Part shown: one piece after another, positions 23,354 to 31,347 of the stretch
How positions within the stretch are numbered: position 1 is the first letter of the stretch
How the letters are laid out: each line of letters starts with the position of its first letter
Assembly (NCBI GenBank): GCA_026417575.1
Contig: JAOACZ010000075.1
Coordinates: 1-34,976 of the forward strand
Direction of reading: 5' to 3'
DNA from: a bacterium
GTDB lineage: Bacteria; Auribacterota; UBA3054; JAPLST01
DNA length: 34,976 nucleotides
Made by a program: the position numbers and the translations under genes
Notes under the pieces: model-generated
Seen by the model: only the letters and a program-made list of their open reading frames with translations
What the model was told of the DNA's origin: nothing
The model's database searches: none

Positions 23354-25539
23354 AGGGAGAAACCTTGCTGAATGAGGCGGTTACGGCGCAGGAGGCGCCA
23401 GAAAAACGCGTGACGGTAGTTGGCAATTGCCATAAGCAGAGGGCCTTGGTCAATGGCGAGCGCGGTCTGGGTGACACGTGGGGGCGAGGCGTCCATGTTG
23501 AAAGAGTCCCAGAAGCCGTAGCCGCCGGCAGAGCGCGGGGAGTAGAGGGGAACCTGATTGAGAACGAGGGAAGCCATTTCACGCAGGGCAGGAAGAGCGA
23601 GGTGAGGGATGAACATCAAGGCCATGCCGGCGGCGTAAGGGGCTACAGTGCCGTTGACGTCGACGGGGGTACCGAAGGCGTTGGGAGTTGGAGAGGGGAC
23701 GATGTAGTGTTCGCCATCGGCACAGGCACTTAGCCCCCAGCGGTTGGAGGAGAAGGTGAGGAACTGGTGGGCATGATCAAGGCAGAACTGGCGATTAGCG
23801 AGGCACGCGAGGCGGGCGTTTTCGAACCAATCAATGCCTTGGCGGTCGCGGCCGAATGAGCGGAAATCGAGCCAGAGGTGGGCGAAGGTGTAGGTGAAGA
23901 GGGTATTGGGGCCTGAGCGAATGAAGGAGCCAACACCGGGGTAGTCAGCGCGGGGGCGATGCCAGGTGTAGAACGTTTCGGGCGGGAGGCGGTGTTCAGG
24001 GAGGGGGGCAGCAACAGCGAGGAGGGAGATGAGGATGGCTTCATCGGTGTAGTGATCCCAGGCGGCCTGGATGAGGCGGCCGGGTCCGTTGAGATCGCCT
24101 GGGGTGGCTGGCTCCCATAGCATGGAAACGAAGTGGGGAGGGTCGGGGAGCTGAAAAGCGCGCCAGTTGGCGTTGCTGAGCAGCGAGAAGGCGAGGGCCG
24201 CGACTGAGCCACCGAAGTACTCGGCGGCGGTGAGAGCGCCCATGAAGAGGAGAGCAGAGTCAATGGTGGAGACGCCGGTTTCGCCGACGGAGACCGGGCG
24301 GGCGTCGAGCGTGGCATAATGAACGAAGAGGCCATGGCGCTGGAGGTTGGTGTGAGTGATGAGGGTAGTGAGAGTGCGGAGGGCACGGCGTTTGGCATGA
24401 GCGCGGGGCAACCAGTCACGCTCAGCGGCATAGGCGAGTGCGCTGAGGTAGAAGCCGGAGGCAGCGAGGGAGGCGACAGAGGCGCGGGATGAGTCACGGG
24501 TTAAGCCGGAGCGCGGGTCGGTTTCTTCGAGGAAGAACTGGAAGGCATCGCGCGCAACTTGGTCAAGGAACGCGGCGTCATCGAGGGCGTGCATGGGAGG
24601 GAGTGGTGGGGGTGAGGGAGAGGTGGCCGGGAGGACATGAGCGAGGGGTTCGATACTGACGTGGGAGAGGAGAGCGCGGCGGAGGTGATCGTTCCAAACT
24701 AGCTCGAGGCGGTTATCGATGACGGCGCAGGAGCAGATCAAGGAGTTGGAGGACCAGGCGCTGAAGGGGAGAGGGGTGTCTTGGAGGAACAGCGAGAGCC
24801 ACCGAGGTTGGGTTGGAGGTGTGCAAGTGAGCGTGACGCGATACAAGCCGTTGCTAAGGGGGAGGGAGAGGAGGAGGGAGCCTTTGCGACCGCGGCGAGT
24901 GGGGATGCCGCCGAGAACATGGGGGGAGTTGGTCCGCGCGTCCCAGTGCCATGGGGCTGGGAAGAGAGCAAGAGGCTGGGTGGGGGGGAGCGGGAGGGGC
25001 GCGTAGCGTGGGCGGACAAGTATCGCATTAAGGAGGGGTTCGTCAATCAAGCGGACGAAATCGAGGTGGAGGCGCTCTTTGGTGACGTGGACGGGATAAG
25101 TGAGCACGATGGGATTGGTAGTGGCGCGGGCGAACAGATCGACATTGCGATCCACGATGGAGCCGTTGATGCGGATGTGGAAGAGGCGTTGGAGGGCTTG
25201 AGTCCAGTGAGATTCGAGGGCGAAGAGAGAGACGTCGTAGAGGCCGTTAGAGAGGTCAATGATGAGGGAGAAGTCGCCCCAGCGGGCGTTAGTGAAGATA
25301 GGGGGCAAGGAAGCGGGGGCGCTGAGTGCGGAAGTAGATAATTTGCCGCCGACGTGGCCGAAGCCGGTGAGTGGGTCGAAGGGCTTATCGGCGAGGAAGA
25401 GAGTACCATCGGGCAAGGAGCAAGCAGGGCCGCCGAGGTTGATGGCGACGACAGGAGGAGGGGGTGACGGTGCAGGCGAGCGCTGCGAGCAAGCGGCGAG
25501 GATGAGTGGGAGGAAAAGAAGTGGAGCTAGGCGGAGCAT
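23335..25539 (-). CDS. Lipoprotein with malectin-like domains and a glycoamylase-like (GH144-type) catalytic domain
   Basis: A 734-residue lipoprotein: LPLILAAC is a clear lipobox with Cys17. Residues 30-160 look malectin-like (VAINLGGPACSLPDGTLFLADKPF, then FHIRINGSIVDRNVDLF); residues 180-300 may be a second sugar-binding beta domain. From about 315 the fold is glycoamylase-like (PF10091-type): AFLDQVARDAFQFFLEETDPRSGLTRDSS, GFYLSALAYAAERDWLPRAHA, VSTIDSALLFMGAL, TFYTWHRPRADYPGVGSFIRSG, WGLSACADGEHYIVPSP, VNGTVAPYAAGMAL, GGYGFWDSFN. Characterised relatives include GH144 endo-beta-1,2-glucanases, so cutting of a beta-glucan outside the cell is plausible; the linkage is not known. It overlaps the neighbouring genes at both ends (13 and 19 bases), consistent with one operon with the phosphorylase. 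Confidence 0.82.
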   Translation of the reverse strand: MLRLAPLLFLPLILAACSQRSPAPSPPPPVVAINLGGPACSLPDGTLFLADKPFDPLTGFGHVGGKLSTSALSAPASLPPIFTNARWGDFSLIIDLSNGLYDVSLFALESHWTQALQRLFHIRINGSIVDRNVDLFARATTNPIVLTYPVHVTKERLHLDFVRLIDEPLLNAILVRPRYAPLPLPPTQPLALFPAPWHWDARTNSPHVLGGIPTRRGRKGSLLLSLPLSNGLYRVTLTCTPPTQPRWLSLFLQDTPLPFSAWSSNSLICSCAVIDNRLELVWNDHLRRALLSHVSIEPLAHVLPATSPSPPPLPPMHALDDAAFLDQVARDAFQFFLEETDPRSGLTRDSSRASVASLAASGFYLSALAYAAERDWLPRAHAKRRALRTLTTLITHTNLQRHGLFVHYATLDARPVSVGETGVSTIDSALLFMGALTAAEYFGGSVAALAFSLLSNANWRAFQLPDPPHFVSMLWEPATPGDLNGPGRLIQAAWDHYTDEAILISLLAVAAPLPEHRLPPETFYTWHRPRADYPGVGSFIRSGPNTLFTYTFAHLWLDFRSFGRDRQGIDWFENARLACLANRQFCLDHAHQFLTFSSNRWGLSACADGEHYIVPSPTPNAFGTPVDVNGTVAPYAAGMALMFIPHLALPALREMASLVLNQVPLYSPRSAGGYGFWDSFNMDASPPRVTQTALAIDQGPLLMAIANYRHAFFWRLLRRNRLIQQGFSLCGFSR

Positions 25540-27404
25540 AGGCGGCGGCGGTGCGCGGCGATGAGCGCGAGGAAGACGCCGCCGGCGAGCAGCGGCTCGG
25601 GCACGACTACGTAGGAGGCGGAGAATTCTTCAGACTCGTTGCCCGCGTTGTCGAGAGCAACGACGCGTACTATGGTGTCGGTGGAGAGCCAGAAGGGGGT
25701 GGAGTAGACGAGGCGAGTGGTGCTTGTCCAAGGGTCGGAGCCGTCGAGGGTGAAGAAGATGTTGCTGATGCCGGATCCCATAGCATCGGAGGCGACGACG
25801 GTGACGGCGATAGAGGTGTCGTAGAATCCCCCGGTGGGGAGGAGGCCGACGACAGGCGGGGCGGCGTCGGGGAGTGGGCCGTAGGCTTCGAGGTGCATTT
25901 GATAGGTGGAGGGAAAGGCATAGAAAGCATTCCAGGCGGTGGCGCGAGCGGCGTTGGCGAGGCCGAGCATGGCGTGACCATTGTCAAGCTCACTCCAGAC
26001 GGTGGCGATGGCGTCACTTGTGACACTAATGGTGCCGCGGAAACCAATGGGGGAGAACCCGTGAGACTTGTTGGTGAGGAGGTAAAAGAAGGCGTCAATT
26101 GTTTGCGGGCGATAAGGGGTGATGAGGCACATGGCGAGCGAGCCGGGGTTGACGCAGCCGGTATCGGGATCAGTGCTAGGGCTATTGGAAGCGCGGGGTG
26201 GGCAGCCCATTTGGTATTGGATGCCTGGGGGTGGTGGTCCGTCGGAGATGCCGAAGGCGTGGCGGCCCATGTTCTGCATGTAGCGGATTTGCGCGGCCAC
26301 GGCGGGGCCGATGGTATTCGTGCCATAGACGGTACGGATTTCGTCAACAAATTGGGCGGGGAGGAGGTAAGTGAAGAGCGAGCCGTCCCAGTTACACCAA
26401 GCGACAGAGATGCCGTCGTAGGAACGGAGAGGTTTTTGCAGGTAAGGATGTTTGAGACTGAGTGCGAACTCGTTACTTGAGAGGTTCCAGGTGCCGAAGT
26501 GGAGAGCGAAGGCGCGGGCGACGAAGTTAATGATACGATTTTCGCCGGAGTAGTAGTCGCAGGAGCCTGGGGACGTGGTAAGCCAGCCGAAGCGGTGGTA
26601 GGTGGTGTTGTACCAGATTGAGTAATTGCGGGGCTTCATGATGAGGGCGCAGAGATTGGTAATGGTGGCGGCGCCATGGAGCCAGGGGCGCTGGCGGCAG
26701 TAGCCTGCGATGGTCATGAGGCAAGCGTCCCACAAGGCGTTGTCAACGCTGGGGATGTTATAGTTCACGACACTTTGGTTGTTGGCGTCGTAGAACTGGT
26801 AGTAGGCATGGTTTTGGTAGGTTTTGTTGGTCTGGAGCCACTGGTAGGTGAGGGAAAGGACGCCGAGGAGGCGGTCGTAGACGTAGTCCCAAGTGGGGGA
26901 CCAGGGGCGGCGCTGGTCGTAGGCGAGGAGGAAGCTAAGGGCGGAGAGACCGATTTCGGTGGTATTGCAAAGGACGTTGCCTGGGTAGGCGCCGAGGGGG
27001 AGGTAGCCGCGGTGGGTGGCGGGATTAGTGAAATAAGAGTAGAGGGCGAGCCAGATATGATCGACGACGGAAAAGGGGACGAAGACGGAGATGTTAGTGC
27101 GGAAGATAGCTCCGGCGGTATCACGGGCGAACAAGTAGAGGGTGCCCGTGCCAGCGGGACCGAGCCAGGGGTAGTCAATGATGGCGGAACCGGAGTAGGG
27201 GATCCAATCGCGGTGGACGAGGTTGGGTTGCTCGGAGAAGCGGATGGCGGCGGCGCCGATACAGGTGTAGGCGAGGCGGAGGACGGAGCCGGAGGCGCGG
27301 GAGGCGATGAGTTCGAGGGAGGCGGGGCCTGGGGCGGCGGATGATGACAACGTTATCATCAGCAGCACGGTGAATGTGCGCCCAAGTGGGATCGTCCGGT
27401 GCAT
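25527..27404 (-). CDS. Secreted PEP-CTERM protein with (alpha/alpha)6-like body and chitobiase-C-like domain
   Basis: A 625-residue exported protein with a signal peptide (TFTVLLMITLSSSAAPG). The middle (about 110-510) is all-helical looking, rich in aromatic residues, with VDHIWLALYSYFTNPATHRGYLPLG, NTTEIGLSALSFLLAYDQ, VDNALWDACLMTIAGYCRQRPW and YDGISVAWCNWDGSLFTYLLP. The WDGSLFTYLLP and helical-pair rhythm resemble the glycoamylase-like domain of the downstream lipoprotein, but I cannot assign a family. Residues about 530-600 match a chitobiase/hexosaminidase C-terminal-like domain (FFTLDGSDPWTSTTRLVYSTPF). The end VVPEPLLAGGVFLALIAAHRRR is a PEP-CTERM sorting signal: Val-Pro-Glu-Pro, hydrophobic helix, basic tail. 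ATG 27404 directly abuts the GH16 stop. Confidence 0.8.
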   Translation of the reverse strand: MHRTIPLGRTFTVLLMITLSSSAAPGPASLELIASRASGSVLRLAYTCIGAAAIRFSEQPNLVHRDWIPYSGSAIIDYPWLGPAGTGTLYLFARDTAGAIFRTNISVFVPFSVVDHIWLALYSYFTNPATHRGYLPLGAYPGNVLCNTTEIGLSALSFLLAYDQRRPWSPTWDYVYDRLLGVLSLTYQWLQTNKTYQNHAYYQFYDANNQSVVNYNIPSVDNALWDACLMTIAGYCRQRPWLHGAATITNLCALIMKPRNYSIWYNTTYHRFGWLTTSPGSCDYYSGENRIINFVARAFALHFGTWNLSSNEFALSLKHPYLQKPLRSYDGISVAWCNWDGSLFTYLLPAQFVDEIRTVYGTNTIGPAVAAQIRYMQNMGRHAFGISDGPPPPGIQYQMGCPPRASNSPSTDPDTGCVNPGSLAMCLITPYRPQTIDAFFYLLTNKSHGFSPIGFRGTISVTSDAIATVWSELDNGHAMLGLANAARATAWNAFYAFPSTYQMHLEAYGPLPDAAPPVVGLLPTGGFYDTSIAVTVVASDAMGSGISNIFFTLDGSDPWTSTTRLVYSTPFWLSTDTIVRVVALDNAGNESEEFSASYVVVPEPLLAGGVFLALIAAHRRRLCSA

Positions 27405-28256
27405 TTATCGTCGTGCTCCTTTCCACATTAGCCACGCCGCCAGAGTCGCTAAGAGGCGTGCCGGCTCCGGAATTTGCATGACTGTGATTCTATCGATATC
27501 ATACCAAAAGATAGTGTTCTGCACAAGCGAGGTGACTGGCTGGAGTGCGGGTGAAAAGGCGTCTTGCCACGCGCTATCAGGGGCCCAGAAGTTAGCGCGA
27601 ATTGGCATGGGTGCGTCAGGCTGAGCGAGAGCGGAGCGGTAGAGTTCGACTCCGTTGGCTTCCCAGATGGTACCGTCGGGAAGCCAGTAGAAGCGCAAAG
27701 TTGTCCACTGGGCGCGGTTGATGAGTGGATTGGTGATCATGATGGAGTGATGATTGGTATTGTTGAAGTAGGTTGAGCCGTTTTGACCGGAGTAATCCCA
27801 ATCATTCCACTGGGTGAGGAGGAGCGAGTTGGAGGGGTAGTTCGAGAGGAATTCGAAGTCGAGCTCATCGGCGAGGTTGGAGAGGAAGCGGTAGGCGAAG
27901 AAGGAGGCGACGATGCCAGGGGTTTCGGTACGGAGGCGAACGCGTGCTTCAGCGAGGAGGCCTTCGTCGCGGGCGAAGTTTTCTATGGAGTAAATTTCGG
28001 CGCCCCAGAGACGGGTTCCGGGGTAATAAGGGTTGAAGGTGTGCAAGGGGAGGGAGACGAATGAGGCGCCGGCATCGTTCGAGAAGGCCAGGGGTGCGCC
28101 GAGTTGTGTGCGCCCAAGGATCCAGGTGCCTTGGAGCCAGATGGTGGACAACACGGGGCCAGAGAAGTCATCATGTAAGAGGACAGAGGCGTGTGCTGGT
28201 GGTGGTACGAGGCCAGGGCACGCAAGAAGAGCAAGATAGAGAGGAAGCAGGCGCAT
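27405..28256 (-). CDS. GH16-like secreted PEP-CTERM protein (putative beta-glucanase)
   Basis: A 283-residue protein. Signal peptide: MRLLPLYLALLACPGLVPPPAHA. The body is a concanavalin-A-like lectin/glucanase fold starting DDFSGPVLSTIWLQGTW. The motif ELDFEFL corresponds to the E-x-D-x-E catalytic signature of GH16 (nucleophile and acid/base glutamates). The partner strands WTTLRFYWLPDGTIWEANGVELYR and PIRANFWAPDS also match the family. The end IPEPARLLATLAAWLMWKGARR is a PEP-CTERM signal, so the enzyme is probably retained at the cell surface. ATG 28256 is chosen because it begins the signal peptide; the frame stays open 53 codons further without sense. There is no clear Shine-Dalgarno sequence. 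First of the five-gene glycosidase run. Confidence 0.85.
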   Translation of the reverse strand: MRLLPLYLALLACPGLVPPPAHASVLLHDDFSGPVLSTIWLQGTWILGRTQLGAPLAFSNDAGASFVSLPLHTFNPYYPGTRLWGAEIYSIENFARDEGLLAEARVRLRTETPGIVASFFAYRFLSNLADELDFEFLSNYPSNSLLLTQWNDWDYSGQNGSTYFNNTNHHSIMITNPLINRAQWTTLRFYWLPDGTIWEANGVELYRSALAQPDAPMPIRANFWAPDSAWQDAFSPALQPVTSLVQNTIFWYDIDRITVMQIPEPARLLATLAAWLMWKGARR

Positions 28257-28336
28257 CACTTTCAGTGAAGTTCGTCGCAAGGCGCTAGGGGTGACACAGA
28301 GCTCCGGCTGAGGTGGTACTTTGCGGCTGGTGTAGT

Positions 28337-28369
28337 GCACCCTGGGGGCCGGTGAGGCCCCCAGGGTGC
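28337..28369 (-). terminator. Perfect 14-bp hairpin between the PQQ-protein gene and the GH16 gene
   Basis: GCACCCTGGGGGCC (28337-28350), a five-base loop and its exact complement (28356-28369). It follows the PQQ-protein stop by 24 bases. No T-run follows on the - strand, so it may be an incomplete terminator, an mRNA-stabilising stem or an attenuator for the glycosidase genes downstream. 28257-28336 shows no clear promoter. Confidence 0.6.
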
Positions 28370-28393
28370 GTAGAGGGGTGGGAGCGCACGGTT

Positions 28394-31030
28394 TTAGCGC
28401 TTGCGGAACACCCACAGCGTCAGGCCCAGGAGCAATGCCAAAGTGCTTGGCTCGGGGACGAAGAACGTGATGTTATCCACACAGAGAATCCCCTGCCCGG
28501 CATCGGTAGTAGTGATCATCACGCCAATGCGGCTGATGTTGGTCCACCCGATGGGGGAGGTAGGCATAGTCCAGGAGAGACGTGTCCAACCACCGGTGGG
28601 TACATTAACAGGCGCGGTGGTCGCTTCGGCGGCTCCGTCGCTGAACCAGAAGCGCACTGGGGCGCTGGCAGCGTTAGTGCAGAGGAGGAGGAGATCGGCT
28701 TCGAGGGCGCCAGCATTGGAGAGATCAGCGTAGATAGGCTGATTTACACTGGTCCAGGCACGCGCATAGGGCTCGGCGGTGATAAAGGCCTCAAAGGGCA
28801 GGACCAAGCAGAGGCCAGTGCGGTTGACGCCGGTGGGGTCAACGCCGAAGGCACTGTAGTTACGATTTTGATAGGTGGTGCTGTAATCGGAGCCCGTGTC
28901 GTAGCGCCAATTACGCGGGCGTTGTTGCCAGTTTTCGTGGCCGACGCAGGAGGGGTTGATTTCGAATTCGTCAACGATCCAGGCGGGGGCGGTGCCGCCG
29001 GCGAAGTAGGCGCGGTCGAAGAAGAAGGTGCAGGTTTGGCCAGCGGGGAGTGCTTTGTCGGAGTGCCAATCCTGGGGTGGGAAGCCACCAATGAGCCACC
29101 AGAGGAGGGAGGCGGGCATTTCTGGGACGGTCATGGTGCCGGCAATTGTTTTCCAACCGTCGGCGGTGATGTTAATCAGTCCCATCGCGTGGTCGGCGTC
29201 GCCATCGTGCTTGCAGAGAGAGCGGATTGTGTATTCAGCGGGCAGTGCGGGAGCCCAGAGCTCGACGACGAAATCAGTATTGTTACTGAATTCGTGAGGA
29301 TACATACCGAATTCGGTGTGAAGCTGGGCGTTACTGCCGCTATCAATGAGGTGGTAGGCGAGGCAGGAACGGCCGTCTATGTTGGTGAAGAATAGCTGAC
29401 GGATTTCGGAGTTGGGGGCGGGGCCCCACCAGGTGCCATCGCTATACCAGAGGGTGTTGAAGTTTTCCCAGACTTGGCCGTCGACGAACGGCTTGGGCAG
29501 AGGGGCGAAATTTGCGGTGATGGTTATGGTGCCCACGCCGACAGTGAGGACGAGAGGATTCTGGGAGGAGGCGATGGAGCCAGACCAGCCAGTGAAGCGG
29601 TTACCCGGGGTTGGGGTTGCGGTGAGTGTGAGAACGGAGCCGGTGAGGAACCAGGCGCCAGGGGGAGAGACGCTGGCGGTGCCACCCCACCATTGGGCAC
29701 TGGAGAGGAGGAGTTTGCTGGTAGGGGAGACGGCGGGCTCATAAGTGAGGCGGGCGATGACGCCGTAGTCGGTGGCGACGACGAGATCGCCGTTGGTGAG
29801 GATGCAGGGGTTGCCGCCGCTCGCAGCGAGCCAGCCGTCGCCCATGGGACTGACGACAACTTCCCAAAGGGTAACACCACTGGCGCCGGTGTCTTTGATC
29901 GCTCTCGCGACGGCGCCCATGGCTGAATTAAAGAGGCCCATGATGATATTATCTTTGCCAACGGAGATATTGCCGTGGATTTTGCCGGTGGAAGCAAACC
30001 ATTTGAGAGAGCCGTTGGCGGTATTCAGGGCGGTGATGCCGGGGCTTGAACCATTGTGAGCGACGTAGAGGGTTGATTGATCCGGGCTGAGAGCAAGCCC
30101 GCCGCGTTGCTCCCAGACATCACCTGCAAAGGTGTAGGTCCAAAGAGTAGTGCCGCTGGGGCCGAATTTGATGACGACGTCGGGTTCAGCAGCAGCGGAA
30201 ATGCCTTGGAAGCCACAGTAAATGTTGCCTGTGTTGTCGACCAGGGGCTGGAGGGCCTCTGTGCCGGCACCGGCTTTCGGGTAGAGTATCTGCCAGATGG
30301 TAGTGCCGGTATTAAGGTCTAGGGCGGCGATGAAATCACTGGGGTCATCGGCGCCATTATGGCGGACGTAGACGACCTGGCCATCGGGGCTGAGGGCGGG
30401 GCCTGAATCGGGCCAGAAGCTAACGGTGCCGAGAGCGGCTTTCCAGATCTGCGTGCCGGTGTCCGCGTCGAGGCAATGCAGGCCGGAGTTGTTCCATTTG
30501 GAGCCAAAGATGAGCTTGCCGTTGACGAGGAGCAGGCCGCCAGCGAGCAGATTGTCAACCTTGGAGGTCCAGATGATGGTTCCATCGGCCTTGTTAAGGC
30601 AGGCGATGGTAGAGGGCGCAGCATCGTTGACAGTGGCCACGTAGACGCGGGAAGAGGAGACGACAGGGGTGCCGAACGCGTGGATGGCATCGAGCGCTTG
30701 TCCCCAGACTTTAGCGCCGGTGTTGATATCGAGTGCCATCACGTTATGGTTAGCATTGCCAACGGCGGCGCCTCCCGGGATGTACACATGCTGTTCATCG
30801 GTGACAGGGCTACCGATTTTGGGTGCACCGCCCCAGAGGCGGCCAGCTGCGGTGTAGGCCATGTTGGACCACAGGATCTTGGCTCCCGTTAGGGCACGGC
30901 CACCGGTGTACCAACCTTGGCGTTGTTTGCCGTTTTGCGCCATAGACCAGGTACCGGCGACGGGTTCTTCACTGGCGAGGGTGAGACTAGCGACGAGGAG
31001 GAGGAAGGAGAGGAGACAGACGTTTTTCAT
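28394..31030 (-). CDS. Secreted PQQ-propeller protein with InlB-like repeat, carbohydrate-binding-like domains and PEP-CTERM
   Basis: An 878-residue exported protein. Signal peptide: MKNVCLLSFLLLVASLTLA. Residues about 25-420 carry repeated beta-propeller blades of the PQQ-like kind (INTGAKVWGQALD, DADTGTQIWKAALG, DLNTGTTIWQILYPKAG, NTANGSLKWFASTG). Residues 435-500 are a divergent InlB-type repeat (FTGWSGSIASSQNP and TITANFAP). The rest holds two jelly-roll, galactose-binding-like domains; the last ends GILCVDNITFF. The C-terminus VPEPSTLALLLGLTLWVFRKR is a textbook PEP-CTERM signal. ATG 31030 is preferred over 31039 because AGAGG then lies nine bases upstream. No enzyme residues are recognised; a surface glycan-binding role is inferred from its position and from control by the divergent LacI-type gene. 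Confidence 0.85.
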   Translation of the reverse strand: MKNVCLLSFLLLVASLTLASEEPVAGTWSMAQNGKQRQGWYTGGRALTGAKILWSNMAYTAAGRLWGGAPKIGSPVTDEQHVYIPGGAAVGNANHNVMALDINTGAKVWGQALDAIHAFGTPVVSSSRVYVATVNDAAPSTIACLNKADGTIIWTSKVDNLLAGGLLLVNGKLIFGSKWNNSGLHCLDADTGTQIWKAALGTVSFWPDSGPALSPDGQVVYVRHNGADDPSDFIAALDLNTGTTIWQILYPKAGAGTEALQPLVDNTGNIYCGFQGISAAAEPDVVIKFGPSGTTLWTYTFAGDVWEQRGGLALSPDQSTLYVAHNGSSPGITALNTANGSLKWFASTGKIHGNISVGKDNIIMGLFNSAMGAVARAIKDTGASGVTLWEVVVSPMGDGWLAASGGNPCILTNGDLVVATDYGVIARLTYEPAVSPTSKLLLSSAQWWGGTASVSPPGAWFLTGSVLTLTATPTPGNRFTGWSGSIASSQNPLVLTVGVGTITITANFAPLPKPFVDGQVWENFNTLWYSDGTWWGPAPNSEIRQLFFTNIDGRSCLAYHLIDSGSNAQLHTEFGMYPHEFSNNTDFVVELWAPALPAEYTIRSLCKHDGDADHAMGLINITADGWKTIAGTMTVPEMPASLLWWLIGGFPPQDWHSDKALPAGQTCTFFFDRAYFAGGTAPAWIVDEFEINPSCVGHENWQQRPRNWRYDTGSDYSTTYQNRNYSAFGVDPTGVNRTGLCLVLPFEAFITAEPYARAWTSVNQPIYADLSNAGALEADLLLLCTNAASAPVRFWFSDGAAEATTAPVNVPTGGWTRLSWTMPTSPIGWTNISRIGVMITTTDAGQGILCVDNITFFVPEPSTLALLLGLTLWVFRKR

Positions 31031-31059
31031 GGTAGCCATCCTCTGAGCATTGGTTACTG

Positions 31060-31075
31060 GTGCAGGCGCTCGACA
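31060..31075. promoter_or_regulatory. Degenerate second copy of the LacI-type operator
   Basis: GTGCAGGCGCTCGACA matches the perfect operator GTGCAAGCGCTTGCAC at 11 of 16 positions, starting 20 bases away, about two helical turns. It could support cooperative binding or be chance. Confidence 0.35.
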
Positions 31076-31079
31076 GCGT

Positions 31080-31095
31080 GTGCAAGCGCTTGCAC
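31080..31095. promoter_or_regulatory. LacI-family operator, perfect 16-bp palindrome
   Basis: GTGCAAGCGCTTGCAC is fully palindromic with the central CG typical of LacI/PurR-family operators. It covers about -5 to +11 of the promoter at 31097-31125, so a bound repressor would block initiation of the PQQ-protein transcript. The repressor gene at 31348 is the obvious candidate to bind it. Confidence 0.85.
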
Positions 31096-31096
31096 T

Positions 31097-31125
31097 ATTA
31101 TAGCACTTTTAAGGGCGCGTGTCAA
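31097..31125 (-). promoter_or_regulatory. Consensus sigma70 promoter of the PQQ-protein gene
   Basis: On the - strand TTGACA (31125-31120), 17 bases, TATAAT (31102-31097): both hexamers and the spacing are exact consensus. The start is expected near 31090, giving a leader of about 60 bases. Confidence 0.9.
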
Positions 31126-31277
31126 GCACTCAGGGGAGGCGCGAAGAGTGGGGGTGAAATGGTGGCGAGCAATCCACCGTGTAGAGGGGCATCATGTTTT
31201 GTGCGAGATCCGACTGGCAGGACACGCGCTGGGTTACGCACGGCAACGCAGCAAAGGAGGAAAGGGTGAGCATGTGC

Positions 31278-31306
31278 TTTACATGGGAGACGGCTTTTGG
31301 TATACT
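31278..31306 (+). promoter_or_regulatory. Promoter of the lacI-type gene and ABC operon
   Basis: TTTACA (31278-31283), 17 bases, TATACT (31301-31306); expected start near 31313. ATTGCACAAGC at 31315-31325 shares the TTGCAC half-site of the operator, a weak hint of self-control. Confidence 0.75.
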
Positions 31307-31347
31307 AGGCAAACGATTGCACAAGCATAGGGTACGAGGGGTGCGTA

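Noticed and set aside
28473-28481. Perfect DnaA-box-like TTATCCACA
   Set aside because: Single copy inside the PQQ-protein coding sequence, far from the skew switch and with no other boxes near it; chance is likely.
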